A DNA stretch of 64,000 nucleotides from Nocardiopsis flavescens (GCF_900141985.1 NZ_FQZK01000005.1:124001-188000); one strand, 5' to 3'. Shown: positions 46,506 to 55,516, numbered from the stretch's first letter. Notes: a model not told the origin generated them from the letters alone. A program made the numbers and translations.

Positions 46506-47245
46506 CGCCGCGGCTCCGGGCGCATGCCCGCGAAGGTGTGCGTGATCCCGTACTGCCAGCCCGGCATCGGCGCCGACGCCACCGACACCAGGCCCGCGCC
46601 GCGCATCCGCTCCAGCAGCGCCCGGCGGCCGTCGAACTCCAGGACGCTGCGCCACAGGTACCGGAACAGCTCCGCGTCACCCGACAGCATCCGCCCCGCG
46701 GGGATGATCACCCCCCGGCACACGGCCGTCCACACGGCCCGCGCCGCCGTCGAGTCGGCGACCGAGTACTCGTGCAGCACCATCCGCCCGCCCGGCCGCA
46801 GCAGGTCGCGCATGACGTCCAGCGCCAGGCCGGGGTCGGGGCAGTTGCGGATCAGGTAGGCCCCGAACACCGCGTCCGCCGGGCCGCCCAGGTGCTCGGC
46901 CGCCCACTCCGGCGTCAGCTCCTCCACCCGGGCGCGGTGGAACGACACCGTGTCCGGCCAGGGCTTGGCGCGGGCCTCGTCCAGCATCCCCTCCGAGGCG
47001 TCCACCCCGACGATCCGCGCCGAGGGGAGCGTGTGCAGCAGCGCCGCCGTGGACGCCCCGGTCCCGCAGCCCAGGTCCAGGACGAGCGGCTCCGGCGCCA
47101 GTGCCCCCGGATCGAGCCTGCGGGCGGAGATCCGCAGGTGGGCGTGGTAGCCGGGGCTGCCCGCCACCAGCCGGTCGTACACGGCCGACGCGTGGTCGAA
47201 CCCCCCGGTCACCGCTCCGTCGCGTTTGGCCGTCGTGGTGTCCAC
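46502..47245 (-). CDS. crtT: SAM-dependent methyltransferase CrtT
   Basis: A 247-residue class I methyltransferase. The SAM loop is VLDLGCGTGASTAALL, the acidic loop GVDASEGMLDEAR, with MRDLLRPGGRMVLHEYS as motif post-III. It is similar in place and order to crtT of the S. griseus crtYTU set; its acceptor there is not settled. The start is GTG 47245 after GGAGGATGATAC. It diverges from crtY across 61 bases, and its stop codon overlaps the crtU start. Confidence 0.8.
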   Translation of the reverse strand: MDTTTAKRDGAVTGGFDHASAVYDRLVAGSPGYHAHLRISARRLDPGALAPEPLVLDLGCGTGASTAALLHTLPSARIVGVDASEGMLDEARAKPWPDTVSFHRARVEELTPEWAAEHLGGPADAVFGAYLIRNCPDPGLALDVMRDLLRPGGRMVLHEYSVADSTAARAVWTAVCRGVIIPAGRMLSGDAELFRYLWRSVLEFDGRRALLERMRGAGLVSVASAPMPGWQYGITHTFAGMRPEPRR

Positions 47246-47306
47246 GTATCATCCTCCGGGTGCGAACTCTCGCGGTCGAGCGGCCTCCCCAGGCAGAGTG
47301 GGCACC

Positions 47307-48554
47307 ATGAACGACCATGACGTGGTGATCGTCGGCGGGGGAGCCGCAGGGCTCACCCTGGCCCACCGCCTGGCGGGCGTCAACCATCCGGGGGGCGCCC
47401 CGGTGCGTGTCGCCCTGCTGGAGCCCCCGCTCGGGCCGCACACCCCGCCCCCGCGGACCTGGTGCTTCTGGGAGCCCGACGGTGGCGACTGGGACGACCT
47501 GCTGGCCGCCCGCTGGCGGCGGCTGACCGTGGTGGGGCCCGACGGCGCCTCCCGCACCGCGCCCGCCGACCCCTTCGTGTACAAGATGCTGCGCTCGACC
47601 GACCTGGAGTCCCGGGTGCGTTCCGGGTTCGGCGGCCGGGTCGAGCCGGTCCCGCTGCTGGTGGAGGGGGTCCGCGACGGCGCCGACGGCGCCGTGGTCG
47701 AGGGGGTGATGCCCGACGGCTCCCCGGCCCGGCTGACCGCCTCCTGGGTGTTCGACTCCCGGCCGCCCCGGCCCCTGCCGCCGGGCCGCACCCTGCTGTT
47801 CCAGCACTTCCGCGGCTGGTTCGTGCGCACTCCCGGGGACGCCTTCGACCCGGGGGCGGCGGTGCTGATGGACTTCCGCCCGCCGCAGCCGGAGAACGCG
47901 GTGGCCTTCGCGTACGTGCTGCCCCTGTCGGCGCGGGAGGCGCTGGTGGAGTACACCGAGTTCGGGCCCGCGCCGCTCGCCACCGCCGAGTACGACCGCC
48001 TGCTGGCCGCGCACTGCGCCCGCCTGGGACTGGCGGGGTTCGAGGTCACCGCCGCCGAGCAGGGCGTCATCCCCATGACCGACGCCCCGCTGCGCCCCCG
48101 CGCCGGGCGGCGGGTCTTCCGGATCGGCACGGCGGGCGGGGCGACCCGCCCCTCCACCGGCTACACGTTCAGCGGGGTGCTGCGCCAGACCGCGGCCGTG
48201 GCCCGGGCCCTGGAGCACGGGCGGGTCCCGGTGCCGCCGGTCCCGCACCGCCGCCGCCACCTGGCCATGGACGCGGTTCTCCTGCGGGCCCTGGCCACGG
48301 GGCGGGTGCGGGGCGCGGAGTTCTTCACCCGGTTGCTCGCCCCCGACCGGCTCGGCGACGTGCTGGCCTTCCTCGACGGGGGCACCCGCCTGCCCCGCGA
48401 ACTCGCACTGGGGCTGCGCACCCCGGTCGGGCCGATGTCCCTGACCGCCCTCGACCACCTCTGGTACTCGGCCCGCACCGCGCTCACCCGGGATCGAGGG
48501 CCCGCACGGCCTCCGACAGCGAGCCCAGGTGCCCGCCGGCGGCCCGCACGGTGA
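47307..48554 (+). CDS. crtY: Lycopene cyclase
   Basis: A 415-residue lycopene beta-cyclase of the flavoprotein CrtY/CrtL type, which closes the rings of lycopene. The FAD fold is VVIVGGGAAGLTLAHRLAG, and PRTWCFWEPD matches the conserved tryptophan-rich block. RPSTGYTFSGVLRQ is the cyclase motif near the end. The start is ATG 47307. The last 23 codons overlap the convergent regulator gene by 71 bases and are arginine/proline-rich, probably a non-conserved tail. Confidence 0.88.
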   Translation: MNDHDVVIVGGGAAGLTLAHRLAGVNHPGGAPVRVALLEPPLGPHTPPPRTWCFWEPDGGDWDDLLAARWRRLTVVGPDGASRTAPADPFVYKMLRSTDLESRVRSGFGGRVEPVPLLVEGVRDGADGAVVEGVMPDGSPARLTASWVFDSRPPRPLPPGRTLLFQHFRGWFVRTPGDAFDPGAAVLMDFRPPQPENAVAFAYVLPLSAREALVEYTEFGPAPLATAEYDRLLAAHCARLGLAGFEVTAAEQGVIPMTDAPLRPRAGRRVFRIGTAGGATRPSTGYTFSGVLRQTAAVARALEHGRVPVPPVPHRRRHLAMDAVLLRALATGRVRGAEFFTRLLAPDRLGDVLAFLDGGTRLPRELALGLRTPVGPMSLTALDHLWYSARTALTRDRGPARPPTASPGARRRPAR

Positions 48555-49389
48555 GCGAGCGCCACCCCGCCCCGGCCGTGTACACCCGGACCGCCTGCGG
48601 CGACCGGGCCGCCGCGACCGCCGCGGCGCGCAGCGCGGACAGGTCCCCGGCACCGCCCACCTGGGACCAGAGCACCACGGCCCGGGGCGCGGTGCGCCGC
48701 ACCGCGCGCTCGGTGGCGGCCACCGGGGTGCACGCCCCCAGCACCAGGTGGGGCAGGGCGCGCTCGCGCAGCGCGGCGGCCAGCGCCTCCACCGGCAGGC
48801 TGTGCATCTCCGCGGGCCCGCAGGCCAGGACCACCGGCCGGACGCGGTGCGGGGGCGCGGGGCCGGCGGCGACCCGGCGCAGCGCGGAGGACACGCACCA
48901 CGACAGCAGGTGTTCCACCTCCACGTAGCGGCGGGTCTCCTCCCACTTGCGGCCCATCCCGTACAGCAGGGGCATCGCCAGCCCCTCCCAGGCGGCCACC
49001 ACCCCGTCGGCGCGCAGTGCGCGCCCCACCAGCTCCTCCACCAGGTCGGCGTCCAGGCGCATCGCGGCCCGGGCCACCCCCTGGATGCCGGGCGCGCCGC
49101 CCACCGCCAGCGTGTCCCCGCCGGGGCGCGGCGCGGGCGCGCGCGGGGCGTCCGCGCCGCGGTCGGGCCCGGCGAGCACCCGCTCGGCCGCGACCGCCGG
49201 GGCGAGCCCCTCGCCCACCAGGCGGCACAGCTCGCGCAGCCGGGCCACGTCGCCCGGCGCGTACCGGCGGTGGCCCCCCGGACTGCGCCCGCGGGGCCCG
49301 ATCCCGTACCGGTGGTCCCAGCTGCGCAGGGTCGAGGGGGCGATCCCCAGCAGCCGCGCGGTCGCCCCCGGTGTCAGTGCGTCGGCCAT
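48484..49389 (-). CDS. CarH/LitR-type B12-dependent light-sensing repressor
   Basis: A 301-residue MerR-fold regulator with a cobalamin-binding half. The winged helix contains TPGATARLLGIAPSTLRSWD. The helical cap carries Trp149 and Glu159-His160 (Wx9EH), the residues that contact adenosylcobalamin in CarH, and His196 in AEMHSLP corresponds to the lower axial ligand. The spacing equals that of Thermus CarH (W131, E141, H142, H177) to within one residue. Such proteins repress carotenoid genes in the dark and release DNA on light-driven adenosylcobalamin cleavage. I start it at ATG 49389. It overlaps the crtY end and diverges from the DUF4383 gene. Confidence 0.85.
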   Translation of the reverse strand: MADALTPGATARLLGIAPSTLRSWDHRYGIGPRGRSPGGHRRYAPGDVARLRELCRLVGEGLAPAVAAERVLAGPDRGADAPRAPAPRPGGDTLAVGGAPGIQGVARAAMRLDADLVEELVGRALRADGVVAAWEGLAMPLLYGMGRKWEETRRYVEVEHLLSWCVSSALRRVAAGPAPPHRVRPVVLACGPAEMHSLPVEALAAALRERALPHLVLGACTPVAATERAVRRTAPRAVVLWSQVGGAGDLSALRAAAVAAARSPQAVRVYTAGAGWRSLTVRAAGGHLGSLSEAVRALDPG

Positions 49390-49409
49390 GCCCGCCCCAA
49401 GCGTTGCGA

Positions 49410-49432
49410 AAGCGCCGCGAGTTGCCGCGCTT
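49410..49432. promoter_or_regulatory. Candidate CarH/LitR operator
   Basis: A 23-base imperfect palindrome (AAGCGC...GCGCTT ends, most positions symmetric) lies in the 92-base divergent region between the regulator and the DUF4383 gene. A tetrameric CarH-like protein could cover it. Confidence 0.45.
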
Positions 49433-49481
49433 CTCACTCACCACCGACTCTAGCTGGGAGAACTCCGAAGGGAGCGACATC

Positions 49482-49976
49482 ATGGACCTCGACACCACAC
49501 GTTCGGCGGATCCGCGCCTGGGCGTCGTCCACCGCGTTGGGACCGGACTGCTGGGACTGGTGCTGGCGGGCTTTGGCGCCACGAGCCTTTTCGTGCGGCT
49601 GCCGCTGTTCGACACCCGGGGCGAGGTCGTCGCCGGGCTGACGACCAACGGCGCGCTGGGATTCCTCTCCGTGGCCATCGGCTCACTGCTGCTGTGCGCC
49701 ACCGTCGTGGGCGGCACCTACTCGTCCACGGTGTCCACACTGGTCGGGGCGGGTTTCATCGCCAGCGGACTGGTCAATCTCTTTCTCATGGACACCGCGC
49801 ACAACATCCTCGCGTTCTCGATGCCGAACGTGCTCTTCAGCCTCGTCGTCGGCATCGCCCTGCTGACCGTCGGCATGTACGGGCGCTTCACCGGCGGGCT
49901 GCCGGAGGACAACCCGTACCGCCGGCACCGGGAGCGGCGCCGCCGCCTGCGCGCCCCGGCGGGCGCGGCCCGGTGA
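49482..49976 (+). CDS. DUF4383 membrane protein
   Basis: A 164-residue protein with four predicted membrane helices (about 15-40, 55-75, 85-105, 115-135). HRVGTGLLGLVLAGFG and LFLMDTAHNILAFSMPNVLFSLVVG are typical of the DUF4383 family. The function is unknown. It starts at ATG 49482 after GAAGGGAG, diverges from the CarH-like repressor, and overlaps the next gene by GTGA, so light control is plausible. Confidence 0.82.
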   Translation: MDLDTTRSADPRLGVVHRVGTGLLGLVLAGFGATSLFVRLPLFDTRGEVVAGLTTNGALGFLSVAIGSLLLCATVVGGTYSSTVSTLVGAGFIASGLVNLFLMDTAHNILAFSMPNVLFSLVVGIALLTVGMYGRFTGGLPEDNPYRRHRERRRRLRAPAGAAR

Positions 49977-51451
49977 GCGGGCGCCGGGCCCTGGTGACCG
50001 GGGCCACCGGGTACATCGGGGGGCGGCTGGTGCCGCAGCTGCTGGACGCCGGGTTCGAGGTCCGCTGCCTGGCCCGCGACCCCGGCAAGCTGCGGGACCA
50101 CCCCTGGCGCGGCGACGTCGAGGCGGTCCGCGGCGACGTGGTCTCGGGGGAGGGGCTGGCCGGGGCGCTGGAGGGCGTCGACGTCGCCTACTACCTGGTG
50201 CACTCCATGTCCGGCGGCCGGGACTTCTCCGACACCGACGCCCGGGGCGCCCGGAACTTCGCCGACGCGGCGGCCGGGGCGGGGGCGGGCCGGGTGGTGT
50301 ACCTGGGCGGGCTGGCCCCCGAGGGGGAGGACCTGTCGCCGCACATGGCCTCCCGCGCGGAGGTGGGCCGCATCCTCCTGGAGGGCCCGGTGCCGGCCGC
50401 GGTGCTGCGGGCCGCCGTGATCATCGGCTCGGGGTCGGCGTCCTTCGAGATGCTGCGGTACCTGACCGAGCGCCTGCCGGTGATGACCACGCCCCGGTGG
50501 GTGCGCAGCCGGGTGCAGCCGATCGCCGTGCGCGACGTGCTGCGGCTGCTGGTGGAGGCGGCCGACCTGCCGCCGGAGCAGGACCGCGCCTTCGACGTCG
50601 GAGGGCCCGACGTCCTCACCTACGCCGAGATGATCCAGCGGTTCGCGCGGGTGGCGGGCCTGCGCCCGCGCCTGATCCTGCCCGTCCCCGTCCTCTCGCC
50701 GGGGCTGTCGAGCCTGTGGGTGGGGCTGGTCACGCCGGTGCCGCCCGCCATCTCCCGTCCGCTGGTGGAGTCGCTGCGCCACGACGCCGTGTGCGGCGAG
50801 GACGACCTGTCCGGCCTGCTCGGCGACCACGCGCGGCTCGGGTTCGACCGCGCGGTGGAGCTGGCGGTCCGCCGCACCTCCCAGGCCCGGGTGGACACCC
50901 GGTGGACGTCGGCGTCCTGGGCAGGGGCGCCGTCCGACCCGCTGCCCTCGGACCCGGACTGGGCGGGCGGCAGCCTGTACACCGACGAGCGGGTGTGCGG
51001 GGTGGACGCCCCGCCCGGGGCGGTGTGGCGGGTGGTCGAGGGGATCGGCGGCGCCCGCGGCTGGTACTCCTGGCCGCTGGCCTGGGCCGCGCGCGGCTGG
51101 ATCGACCTGGCGGTGGGCGGGGTGGGGCCGCGCCGGGGCCGCCGCGATCCCGGCCGCCTGCGGGTGGGCGACTCCCTGGACTTCTGGAGGGTGGAGGAGG
51201 TCGTACCGGGGGAGCTGCTGCGGCTGCGCGCGGAGATGCGGCTGCCCGGCCCGGCGTGGCTGGAGTTCAGGGTGGAGGACGGCGGGGGCCGCACCGTCCT
51301 GCGCCAGCGCGCCCTGTTCCGGCCGCGCGGGCTGACGGGCCACCTGTACTGGGCCGCGGTGACGCCGTTCCACGGGGTGGTGTTCGGGTCGATGTCGCGC
51401 AACATGGCGCGGGCCGCCGAACGGGAGGCGCGGGCGGGGCAGCCCGCCTGA
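49973..51451 (+). CDS. SDR oxidoreductase with DUF2867 domain
   Basis: A 492-residue fusion. The N-terminal NAD(P)-binding Rossmann domain has RALVTGATGYIGGRLVPQLL and YYLVHSMSGG, with a serine in place of a canonical YxxxK catalytic tyrosine region. A C-terminal DUF2867 SRPBCC-like domain starts near residue 330 (SLYTDERVCGVDAPP). Members are often found with photolyase or carotenoid genes in light-responsive loci. It overlaps the DUF4383 gene by four bases (GTGA) and so shares its transcript. Confidence 0.82.
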   Translation: MSGRRALVTGATGYIGGRLVPQLLDAGFEVRCLARDPGKLRDHPWRGDVEAVRGDVVSGEGLAGALEGVDVAYYLVHSMSGGRDFSDTDARGARNFADAAAGAGAGRVVYLGGLAPEGEDLSPHMASRAEVGRILLEGPVPAAVLRAAVIIGSGSASFEMLRYLTERLPVMTTPRWVRSRVQPIAVRDVLRLLVEAADLPPEQDRAFDVGGPDVLTYAEMIQRFARVAGLRPRLILPVPVLSPGLSSLWVGLVTPVPPAISRPLVESLRHDAVCGEDDLSGLLGDHARLGFDRAVELAVRRTSQARVDTRWTSASWAGAPSDPLPSDPDWAGGSLYTDERVCGVDAPPGAVWRVVEGIGGARGWYSWPLAWAARGWIDLAVGGVGPRRGRRDPGRLRVGDSLDFWRVEEVVPGELLRLRAEMRLPGPAWLEFRVEDGGGRTVLRQRALFRPRGLTGHLYWAAVTPFHGVVFGSMSRNMARAAEREARAGQPA

Positions 51452-51514
51452 GCCCGGGACCCCCGTCTCCCGGAGCGCCGGAAGGGTGTACAGTCGCGAC
51501 CACAGAAAGCTCGA

Positions 51515-51533
51515 AAAACAAGAAGCTTGTTTT
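51515..51533. promoter_or_regulatory. Inverted repeat ahead of the MMPL gene
   Basis: AAAACAAG (51515-51522) and CTTGTTTT (51526-51533) form a perfect 8-3-8 repeat, strikingly AT-rich for the genome, 32 bases before the GTG start. A -10-like TACAGT is near 51489. It resembles a TetR-type operator; no TetR gene is adjacent. Confidence 0.5.
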
Positions 51534-51564
51534 CCGTGCAATGAGGCGTGACAGGAGTACGACG

Positions 51565-53733
51565 GTGAACGACGAGAGGCGACCGGCCCGCCGGTCGCGG
51601 TGGTGGATCGGGGCGGCGCTGGTGGTCGTCCTGGCCTGGACCCTGGGGGCCGGGCCCCTGGGCGCCTTCCTGGGCAGGCTCGGCGAGGTGCAGACCAACG
51701 ACCGCGCGGCGTTCCTGCCGGTGGGCGCCGAGTCCACCGAGGCGGCGCGCTTCGCCGAGGACTTCGAGCGCGGCGACGCCGTCCCCGCGATCGCCGTGTG
51801 GTCGGGGGAGACCGACCTCACCGGCGAGGACCTGGCCGCCGTCGCCGAGGCGGGGGAGGCGGTCGCCGCGCAGCCCTGGGTGGACGGGGACGTCGTCGGC
51901 CCGTTCCCCGGCACCGAGGACCCCTCCGTCGCCCAGCTCGTCGTGCCGATCGACTCCGGGTACAAGACCTCCGACGCGGTCGAGGAGCTCCGGGCCGTCC
52001 TGGACGACCACCCGGTCGGCTCCCTGGAGGTACAGGTCACCGGACCCGCCGGGTACGCCGCCGACCTCGCCGCCGCCTTCGCCGGGATCGACTCCACCCT
52101 GCTCCTGGTCGCGATCGCCGCGGTGCTGGTCATCCTCGTCGCCGTCTACCGATCACCACTGCTCCCGGTCCTGGTGGTCCTGGCGTCCCTGCTGGCCCTG
52201 GGCCTGTCCGGGGCGCTGGTCTACCTGGCCGCCGATACCGGTCTGGTCAGCCTCAACGGGCAGAGCCAGGGCATCCTGTTCATCCTCGTCGTGGGAGCCT
52301 GCACCGACTACGCGCTGCTGCTCGTCGCCCGCCACCGCGAGGAGCTGGCCCGGCACGGACACGTCCCCACCGCCGTGCTGGCCGCCGTGCGCGGGGTCAC
52401 CGGCCCGGTCCTGGCCTCCGCCGGGACCGTCGTCCTGGGCCTGCTCTGCCTGCTCGCCGCCGATCTGGCGTCCACCCGCAGCCTCGGGCCGGTCGTGGCG
52501 ATCGGCGTCGGCGCCGCCGTGCTCTCGGCGATGACCTTCCTTCCCGCCGCGCTCGCCCTGGCCGGACGCGCCGCGTTCTGGCCCACCGCCCCGCACCGGC
52601 CCACCGGGGACACCGGCGGGGACACCGACCGCGTCATGGACGCCCACCCGCTGTGGGGGCGCGTCGCCCGCGGGGTGGCCCGCCGCCCGCGCACGCTGTG
52701 GATCGCCGCCACCGCGCTGCTGGCCGCGGCGGCGGTGTTCGCCCCCGCCTTCAGCGCCCAGGGCACCGGCCAGGCCGAGGTGTTCCGCACCGAGGTGGAG
52801 GCGGTCACCGCGCAGGAGGTCCTGGACCGGGGCTTCGGCACCGACGCGGCCGCCGCCCCCGCCCTGGTGGTCGCCGACGCCGACCACCTCGACGCCGTCG
52901 TTGCCGCGGCCGAGGCCTCCCCGACCGTGGAGTCCGCCGCCCCCGCCACCGAGCCGGGCCCGCCCGGGGCCGACCTCCCGCCGCTGACCGAGGACGGCCG
53001 CGTCCTGGTCGAGGTGGTCCTCACCATGGGACCGGAGTCGCCCGACGCCGTGGACGCCGTCCGCGACCTGCGCGAGCGCCTGGCCGAGGACGCCCCGGAG
53101 GCCGGGGCCCTGGTCGGCGGCGTCACCGCCACCGACCTGGACACCCTGGAGACCGCCCAGCGCGACTTCGCCGTGGTGGTGCCGCTGGTCCTGGTGGTGG
53201 TCCTGCTGGTGCTGGTCGTGCTGCTGCGCTCGCTCGTGGCGCCGCTGCTGCTCATGGCCGCCAACGTGCTGTCGTTCGCCGCCGCCCTGGGCGTGGGGAC
53301 CCTGGTCTTCGACCACGTGCTGGACCTGCCGGGCGCCGACCCGGTGGTGCCGCTGTTCGCGTTCGTCTTCCTGGTGGCGCTGGGCATCGACTACAGCATC
53401 TTCCTGATGTCGCGGGCCAGGGAGGAGACCCTGGCCCACGGGCACCGCGACGGCGTGCTGCGCGCACTGGCGGTCACCGGCGGGGTCATCACCTCCGCCG
53501 GGGTCGTGCTGGCGGCGACCTTCGCGGCGCTGGCCGTCATCCCCCTGCTGTTCCTGCTCCAGCTCGCCTTCCTGGTGGCGTTCGGCGTGCTGGTGGACGC
53601 GCTGCTGGTGCGCACCTTCCTGGTTCCCGCCCTGGCGCTGGACGTGGGCCCGCGCACCTGGTGGCCCGGCCGGGCCGGCGCGGTGCCGACCGGGCCGGGG
53701 GATCACAGGGGGTCGCCGGGCAGATCCCGGTAG
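51565..53733 (+). CDS. MMPL-family (RND-type) exporter
   Basis: A 722-residue membrane transporter with two homologous halves. Each half has one N-terminal helix, a large extracytoplasmic loop and five further helices (about 170-330 and 515-690). LVVGACTDYALLLVARHREEL and FLVALGIDYSIFLMSRAREE carry the Asp-Tyr pairs of the proton relay in MmpL proteins. It probably exports a lipid or small hydrophobic compound. The start is GTG 51565 after AGGAG; ATG 51541 is an alternative. The 3' end overlaps the convergent aminotransferase gene by 31 bases. Confidence 0.88.
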   Translation: MNDERRPARRSRWWIGAALVVVLAWTLGAGPLGAFLGRLGEVQTNDRAAFLPVGAESTEAARFAEDFERGDAVPAIAVWSGETDLTGEDLAAVAEAGEAVAAQPWVDGDVVGPFPGTEDPSVAQLVVPIDSGYKTSDAVEELRAVLDDHPVGSLEVQVTGPAGYAADLAAAFAGIDSTLLLVAIAAVLVILVAVYRSPLLPVLVVLASLLALGLSGALVYLAADTGLVSLNGQSQGILFILVVGACTDYALLLVARHREELARHGHVPTAVLAAVRGVTGPVLASAGTVVLGLLCLLAADLASTRSLGPVVAIGVGAAVLSAMTFLPAALALAGRAAFWPTAPHRPTGDTGGDTDRVMDAHPLWGRVARGVARRPRTLWIAATALLAAAAVFAPAFSAQGTGQAEVFRTEVEAVTAQEVLDRGFGTDAAAAPALVVADADHLDAVVAAAEASPTVESAAPATEPGPPGADLPPLTEDGRVLVEVVLTMGPESPDAVDAVRDLRERLAEDAPEAGALVGGVTATDLDTLETAQRDFAVVVPLVLVVVLLVLVVLLRSLVAPLLLMAANVLSFAAALGVGTLVFDHVLDLPGADPVVPLFAFVFLVALGIDYSIFLMSRAREETLAHGHRDGVLRALAVTGGVITSAGVVLAATFAALAVIPLLFLLQLAFLVAFGVLVDALLVRTFLVPALALDVGPRTWWPGRAGAVPTGPGDHRGSPGRSR

Positions 53734-54494
53734 GTGGCGGCCAGCTTGTTGGTGAGCGCCGCCGGCGGCAGCCGCGCGCCGTCGATCGCGGCCACCGGGC
53801 GCACCCCGGTGACCGCGTTGGTCACGAACGCCCCGGACATCCGGGCGGCTGCCGCCGCCGACAGCGGCCGGGTGGCGACCCGCACCCCCGCCTCCTCGGC
53901 CAGCCCGCCCACCAGCCGGGCGGTCACCCCGGACAGCGACGGTGCCTGCGGCCACACCAGGCCCTCGCCGTCCAGGAAGCAGATGTTCCAGGTGGGGCCC
54001 TCCGACACCCGGCCGTCCACCCCGCTGAACAGGGCGTCGTCGTACCCGTCCAGCTGGGCGGCCCGCCGCTGGCGGATCGGGCCGAACAGGCCGGTGCCCT
54101 TCACCTGGGGGCTGTCCCGGGTGTACAGGCGCACGCCCAGCCGCAGCGGGGGCGGCAGCCGGTCGAACGCGGGGGCGGGGCGGGTGGTGACGAGGATCTG
54201 CGGCAGGCTCCGCCCCGCGGGGCGGCCCAGGTCCAGCCCGGGGTCGAAAACGGTCACCCGGATCACGGAGGGGGAGGCGTGGGCCCGGGCGGCCCGGCGC
54301 GCCAGCTCGCGCACCCTGAGGATGTCGAGCTCGGTGCCGAACAGGGACCGGCAGTCCCGGCTCAGCCGTTCCATGTGCAGGTCGAGGCCGCGCACGCGCA
54401 GGTCCGTGACCAGCATCGTCGTGAAGTGGCCGTAGCCGTGGAGGGCGAGGGAGGCGAGCTCCCCGGTGGTGGCGGGGCGTCCGTTCAGTTCCAT
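53703..54494 (-). CDS. Class IV PLP-dependent aminotransferase/lyase
   Basis: A 263-residue protein of the IlvE/PabC/D-amino-acid aminotransferase fold. The PLP lysine is in QVKGTGLFGPIRQ (about residue 130) and the phosphate-binding segment VSEGPTWNICF (E-x(4)-N) is present, with VTNAVTGVRPVAAIDG at the C-terminus. It could be an aminodeoxychorismate lyase (PabC) or a branched-chain aminotransferase; no neighbour settles this. I start it at ATG 54494. The 103-base gap to the GntR gene on the same strand allows a separate promoter. Confidence 0.8.
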   Translation of the reverse strand: MELNGRPATTGELASLALHGYGHFTTMLVTDLRVRGLDLHMERLSRDCRSLFGTELDILRVRELARRAARAHASPSVIRVTVFDPGLDLGRPAGRSLPQILVTTRPAPAFDRLPPPLRLGVRLYTRDSPQVKGTGLFGPIRQRRAAQLDGYDDALFSGVDGRVSEGPTWNICFLDGEGLVWPQAPSLSGVTARLVGGLAEEAGVRVATRPLSAAAAARMSGAFVTNAVTGVRPVAAIDGARLPPAALTNKLAATYRDLPGDPL

Positions 54495-54597
54495 TGCGCG
54501 CCCATCATGGCATTTCGGGACCTGGGTCACCCGGCTTTTGCCGCGCCCGGCCGGAAACGGTGGCCGATGCCCGGTTCGCACCGGTCCGCACGGGCGG

Positions 54598-55305
54598 TCA
54601 GGCCGGGCCGGGGGCCTCCCGGGCGAGGAAGGCGGTGATCAGCTGCTCCTCGGAGGTGTCCAGGTAGGTCTCCAGCTCGGAGGCCGCGGCCGTGCGGTCG
54701 CCGGAGACGAGCAGCGTGTGGATGCGCCGGTTCCAGTCCAGGTAGGGGGCGTGGAACTCGCGGGGCGCGTCCATCACGTGGAAGACCAGCCGGGTCTCGG
54801 CCAGTATCCGGCTCATGAACTCGTCGATGCGGGCGCTGCCCGACAGTCCGGCCAGCGCCTGGTGGAAGTGCATGTTGGCCGTGCCCACGCCCCACCAGTC
54901 GCCCGTGTCGCGGGCCGCCCCGCCCTCCTCGACGGCCCGGCCCACCGCCTCCAGCGCCTCGGGGGCGGGGTCGGCGGCGCGCTGCACTGCGGGCAGCTCC
55001 AGGGAGCGCCGCGCGGCGAAGAGGTCGCGGACGTCCTCGGCGGTGGGAAGCGTGACGAACACGCCGCGGTGCATCTGGTGGACCACCAGCCGCTCGCGGA
55101 CCAGCAGCCGGAACGCCTCGCGCAGGGTGTTGCGGGAGACGCCCAGCTCCTCGCACAGCCGCTCCTCGGAGAGACGGCCGCCGGGCGGGTGGTCGCCGTC
55201 GATGACGGCCTCGCGCAGCAGTTCGGCGACCCGCTCCGCCTGGCTGGGCAGCGGCGGCAGCAGCCGTCGGTTCGGCCTGCCGATGCGGTCGTCCGTGGCC
55301 GTCAC
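54598..55305 (-). CDS. GntR/FCD-family regulator of the pxp operon
   Basis: A 235-residue repressor. The N-terminal winged helix contains GGRLSEERLCEELGVSRNTL and ALREAFRLL-type residues. The C-terminal FCD domain has the Asp/His metal or ligand set in NMHFHQALAGL and FHVMDAPREFH. It starts at GTG 55305, five bases after GAGGAG, and diverges from the transporter-pxpABC operon. Control of that operon by an oxoproline-related signal is inferred; in B. subtilis the position is taken by an IclR-type regulator. Confidence 0.85.
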   Translation of the reverse strand: MTATDDRIGRPNRRLLPPLPSQAERVAELLREAVIDGDHPPGGRLSEERLCEELGVSRNTLREAFRLLVRERLVVHQMHRGVFVTLPTAEDVRDLFAARRSLELPAVQRAADPAPEALEAVGRAVEEGGAARDTGDWWGVGTANMHFHQALAGLSGSARIDEFMSRILAETRLVFHVMDAPREFHAPYLDWNRRIHTLLVSGDRTAAASELETYLDTSEEQLITAFLAREAPGPA

Positions 55306-55485
55306 TGGGGCTCCTCGCTGGCGAAGGGTCGATGCCCTTCCCATTGTCGCCGATAAGGGCGGGATCCGGACGGGGACCGTCGGGGGAATCCGCCCTTGGA
55401 TGATCCGATGAATAGAGGGGTGGCCGTGAAGACACTGTTACATCGCTGACCAGCGATCTTTACCGCCACGTTCTTTACCTATCTT

Positions 55486-55516
55486 GTTGGATTGAAGTAT
55501 TGTTCAACAATCCAAC
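55486..55516. promoter_or_regulatory. Operator-like inverted repeat upstream of the pxp operon
   Basis: GTTGGATTG (55486-55494) and CAATCCAAC (55508-55516) are a perfect 9-bp inverted repeat. Within it lies the exact palindrome ATTGTTCAACAAT (55499-55511). It lies 59 bases before the transporter start and is a strong candidate for the GntR operator. Confidence 0.6.
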
